Positions 61,474 to 64,000 of a DNA stretch of 64,000 bases are shown one piece after another. The notes below the pieces were generated by a model. It ran no database searches, had not been told where the DNA came from, and saw only the letters and a program-made list of their open reading frames with translations. This stretch comes from Anderseniella sp963700895 (GTDB lineage Bacteria > Pseudomonadota > Alphaproteobacteria > Rhizobiales > Aestuariivirgaceae). The position numbers and the translations under genes are program-made. The stretch is taken from the NCBI GenBank assembly GCA_963700895.1, contig CAVOZI010000011.1, forward strand, positions 62,001 through 126,000, written 5' to 3'. Position 1 is the first letter of the stretch; the number at the start of each line of letters is the position of its first letter.

Positions 61474-63079
61474 ACTGTTCGCGCAAGGTGAGCTTGGAGA
61501 TCTTGCCGGTCGCCGTGTGCGGAATCTCGTCGACGAAAGCCACGTCGTCCGGCATCCACCACTTGGCGATCCTGCCTTCGAGGTGCTTCAGCACGGCGTC
61601 CTTGCTGACCTCGGCGCCCTTCTTCTTCACGATCACCAGCAGCGGGCGCTCGTCCCACTTGGGGTGCGGCATGCCGATGGCAGCCGCTTCCGCCACGCCG
61701 GGGCAGCCCACCGCCGCGTTCTCCAGGTCGATCGAGGAAATCCACTCGCCGCCCGACTTGATGACATCCTTGGAGCGGTCGGTAATCTGCATGTAGCCGT
61801 ACTGGTCCAGCGTGGCCACGTCGCCGGTGTCGAACCAGCCTTCGGCGTCGAAGGCATCGGCGCCGTCACCCTTGGCATAGGAGCGGGCGATGGCGGGTCC
61901 GCGCACCTTCAGCCGGCCGAACACCTTGCCGTCATGCGGCAGGTCGGTGCCCTCGTCGTCGGTGATCTTCATTTCCACCGTGTAGGCAGGCCGGCCCTGC
62001 TTGAGCTTGACCTTCCACCACTCATCGTCACTGAGGTGCTCCATGCCGCCCTTGCGGGTGCCGAGCGATCCCAGCGGCGACATTTCGGTCATGCCCCAGG
62101 CATGGATGACGCGGGTATCGTACTTGTCCTCGAACGCCTTCATCATGGCTTCCGGGCACGCAGAGCCACCGATCACCACCTTTTCCAGGTGTGGCAGCTT
62201 CAGGTCCGGGTTCTGTTCGAGATACTGCAGCAGCATCAGCCAGACAGTCGGCACAGCGGCGGTGGCCGTGACCTTCTCGGTATCGAGCAGTTCGTAGATC
62301 GCCTCGCCGTCCATGCGGGGCCCGGGCATCACCATCTTGGCGCCCGCCATCGGCACGGAGAACGCCAGCGACCAGGCATTGGCATGAAACATCGGCACGA
62401 CCGGCATCCACACGTCCCTCGACGCCATGCACAGGGCATCGCCCGCGCCCGACGCCATGGCGTGCAGCACGTTGGAGCGGTGCGAGTACACCACGCCCTT
62501 GGGGTTTCCGGTGGTGCCGGAGGTGTAGCACATGCCGCAGGCGGTGTTCTCGTCAAAGCGCGGCCAGGCGAACGCGCTGTCGCCCTGCCCGATCAGTTCT
62601 TCATAGGTAATGACATTGTTCAGCTTGGTCTCGGGCATGTGGGCGCCATCGGTCATGATGACGAAGCCCTTCACCTTCGGCAGCTTGTCCTGCACTGCCT
62701 CAAGCAGCGGCACGAAGGTCAGATCCAGGAACACCCATTTGCCTTCGCCGTGATTGATCACGTAGATCAGCTGTTCGGCGAACAGGCGCGGGTTGAGCGT
62801 GTGCACCACACAACCCAGACCCATCAGCCCGTACCAGGTCTCCATGTGGCGGTAGCCGTTCCAGGACATGGTGCAGACGACATCGCCGAGCTTGAGGTCC
62901 AGACGGCCTTCCGCGGCTGATGCCAGCGCGCGGGCGCGATGGTCGAGGTCGCGATAAGTCATGCGGGAAATATCGCCCTCGACCCGGCGCGACACGATCT
63001 CGCGGGCGCCATGCCAGCGCGATGCGTGATCCAGAATGGTGTGAACCAGCAGCGGCCAGTCCTGCATCAGTCCCAGCAT
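61442..63079 (-). CDS. AMP-dependent fatty-acyl-CoA synthetase
   Basis: The 545-residue protein is a full ANL-superfamily ligase. It has the phosphate-binding loop YTSGTTGNPKGVVYSH, the adenine motif HAWGMTEMSP, the hinge aspartate region GWFDTGDVATLDQYGYMQITDRSKDVIKSGGEWIS, and the C-terminal lysine in TATGKISKL. It resembles medium/long-chain fatty-acid ligases (FadD/AlkK type). It activates a carboxylic acid to its CoA thioester. No beta-oxidation gene is adjacent. Confidence 0.92.
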   Translation of the reverse strand: MLGLMQDWPLLVHTILDHASRWHGAREIVSRRVEGDISRMTYRDLDHRARALASAAEGRLDLKLGDVVCTMSWNGYRHMETWYGLMGLGCVVHTLNPRLFAEQLIYVINHGEGKWVFLDLTFVPLLEAVQDKLPKVKGFVIMTDGAHMPETKLNNVITYEELIGQGDSAFAWPRFDENTACGMCYTSGTTGNPKGVVYSHRSNVLHAMASGAGDALCMASRDVWMPVVPMFHANAWSLAFSVPMAGAKMVMPGPRMDGEAIYELLDTEKVTATAAVPTVWLMLLQYLEQNPDLKLPHLEKVVIGGSACPEAMMKAFEDKYDTRVIHAWGMTEMSPLGSLGTRKGGMEHLSDDEWWKVKLKQGRPAYTVEMKITDDEGTDLPHDGKVFGRLKVRGPAIARSYAKGDGADAFDAEGWFDTGDVATLDQYGYMQITDRSKDVIKSGGEWISSIDLENAAVGCPGVAEAAAIGMPHPKWDERPLLVIVKKKGAEVSKDAVLKHLEGRIAKWWMPDDVAFVDEIPHTATGKISKLTLREQFKDYVLPTAQ

Positions 63080-63130
63080 GACGTCTCCTCGAAAAGGCTG
63101 TTCTTGATTGTTGTGGCGGATAATAGCGGT

Positions 63131-64000
63131 TCACCCGCGCGGATCAATCGGCACCATGTCCTTCAGGCCGAGAATTTCTTCCAGCATCCGCCCGCCGGCC
63201 AGCACCTCACCGTCGCAGTTGGGCCGGCCGATGATCTGGATGCCCACGGGCAGGTCGTCGCCGGTGAAGCCTGCCGGAATGGACAGCGCGGGCGCGCAGA
63301 CATTGGTGATGGCGTAGACGATGGCGAGCCAGTCGATATAGGTTTCGAAGGTGTGGCCGTCACACTCGGCCACGTAGCGTTGCTTCGATCGGGTAGGGGG
63401 CGACGATGGTGGCCGGGCACAGCAGCAGGTCGTAGCTGTCGAAAAAGTCGAGCGTGCGCTGGAACATGGCGGCGCGCTGGTGATCGGCCCTGACGATCTG
63501 GTCGGCAGTGAGCGCGAGCCCCTTCTCGATGTTCCAGATGACCTCCGGCTTCAGCTTGTCGCGATGGGTTTCCAGCAAGGGCTTCATGCCGGTTGCAAAC
63601 GACAGCGCGCGCAGGGTCTGGAAACACTCGTGTGCTTCCGACAGATCGGGGTGGGCTTCCTCCACGATAACGCCCGCGTCCTCGAAGCGGCGGGCGGCGG
63701 CTTCAACGATCCTCGCGACCTCAGGGTCAACCGGCGTGATTCCCAGATTGCGCGACAGTGCCACCTTCTTCGGCTTCCAGCCGGAGCGGCACTGGTCGAG
63801 ATAGCTTTTCTGCGGACGCGGCTTCGACACGGGATCGCCAGGTTCCTCGCCGCACATGGCGTCGAACAGCATCGCCAGGTCTTCCACGTTGCGCGCCATC
63901 GGGCCTTCCTGGCCCAGGTTGCCGTCCACCTTGCCGCCGCGCGACGTCGCCACCCGGCCCGGCGAGGGCCGCATGCCGCAGATGGAATTGAACGAGGCCG
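63131..64000 (-). pseudogene. Amidase-signature family enzyme, frameshifted and cut by the window edge
   Basis: The frame runs in from the right edge (FNSICGMRPSPGRVATSRGG), followed by LGQEGPMARNVEDLAMLFDAM and LLLCPATIVAPYPIEAT, which belong to the amidase signature family. Near 63375 the frame breaks. An extra base in ACGCTACGTG explains it, because dropping one base continues as YVAECDGHTFETYIDWLAIVYAITNVCAPALSIPAG and the normal C-terminus DDLPVGIQIIGRPNCD. The 5' end lies outside the window. It is either a pseudogene or carries a single-base sequence error. Confidence 0.85.

Overview
The window looks like a high-GC alphaproteobacterial chromosome, most likely Hyphomicrobiales/Rhizobiales. 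The main reasons are the PhyR–NepR–EcfG general stress module with its partner HWE-type kinase, a tandem glycine riboswitch in front of gcvT-gcvH-gcvP, a two-subunit methylmalonyl-CoA mutase, and the general gene content. I cannot name the genus from sequence alone.

Left chromosomal part (1–10.4 kb): the 3' part of the mutase small-subunit gene and the complete large-subunit gene, a small membrane protein, a Rieske oxygenase gene whose upstream end has been replaced by an IS630-family element (5220–6381), a Tat-exported beta-helix repeat protein, an L-asparaginase II gene coupled to an MFS transporter, tRNA-Gln(TTG) and tRNA-Pro(CGG).

Genomic island (about 10.45–46.76 kb): a 52-base direct repeat of the 3' part of tRNA-Pro lies at 10452–10503 and again at 46711–46762. 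A P4-type tyrosine integrase (45332–46552) sits just inside the right copy. This marks about 36.3 kb as an integrative element inserted at tRNA-Pro. Its right end holds the mobility module: integrase, AlpA-like regulator, RepA-like ATPase and small unknown genes. The rest is a mosaic cut up by IS elements (IS630 in two types with two copies each, IS30, IS3, IS1182) and pseudogenes. Cargo includes a 29-codon pqqA-like gene beside a cytochrome c and a PQQ-type sugar dehydrogenase; two paralogous 51-residue DUF1127-like genes with a shared leader carrying a CRP-like palindrome; PilZ, pseudo-Hpt and Adhesin_E-like proteins; ornithine cyclodeaminase and agmatine deiminase family enzymes; a phasin-like protein; a GFA-family protein; and a spermidine/putrescine-type ABC importer with an SDR and a divergent LuxR regulator.

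Right chromosomal part (46.8–64 kb): heme oxygenase, a BLUF photoreceptor, PhyR, EcfG, NepR, a 42-residue membrane protein and a CHASE/PAS/HWE kinase form a stress-signalling locus with two convincing EcfG promoters. Next come the glycine cleavage operon, a 3-oxoadipyl/acetyl-CoA thiolase overlapping bioY, a metallo-beta-lactamase fold protein, an alpha/beta hydrolase, an Lrp/AsnC regulator divergent from a 64-residue cysteine-rich protein, an acyl-CoA synthetase, and an amidase gene with a frameshift that runs off the window.

The most noteworthy items are the orphan pqqA/dehydrogenase cassette, the repeated microprotein cassettes with their CRP-like leader, the light/stress locus, and the IS element that supplies a start codon to the Rieske oxygenase.
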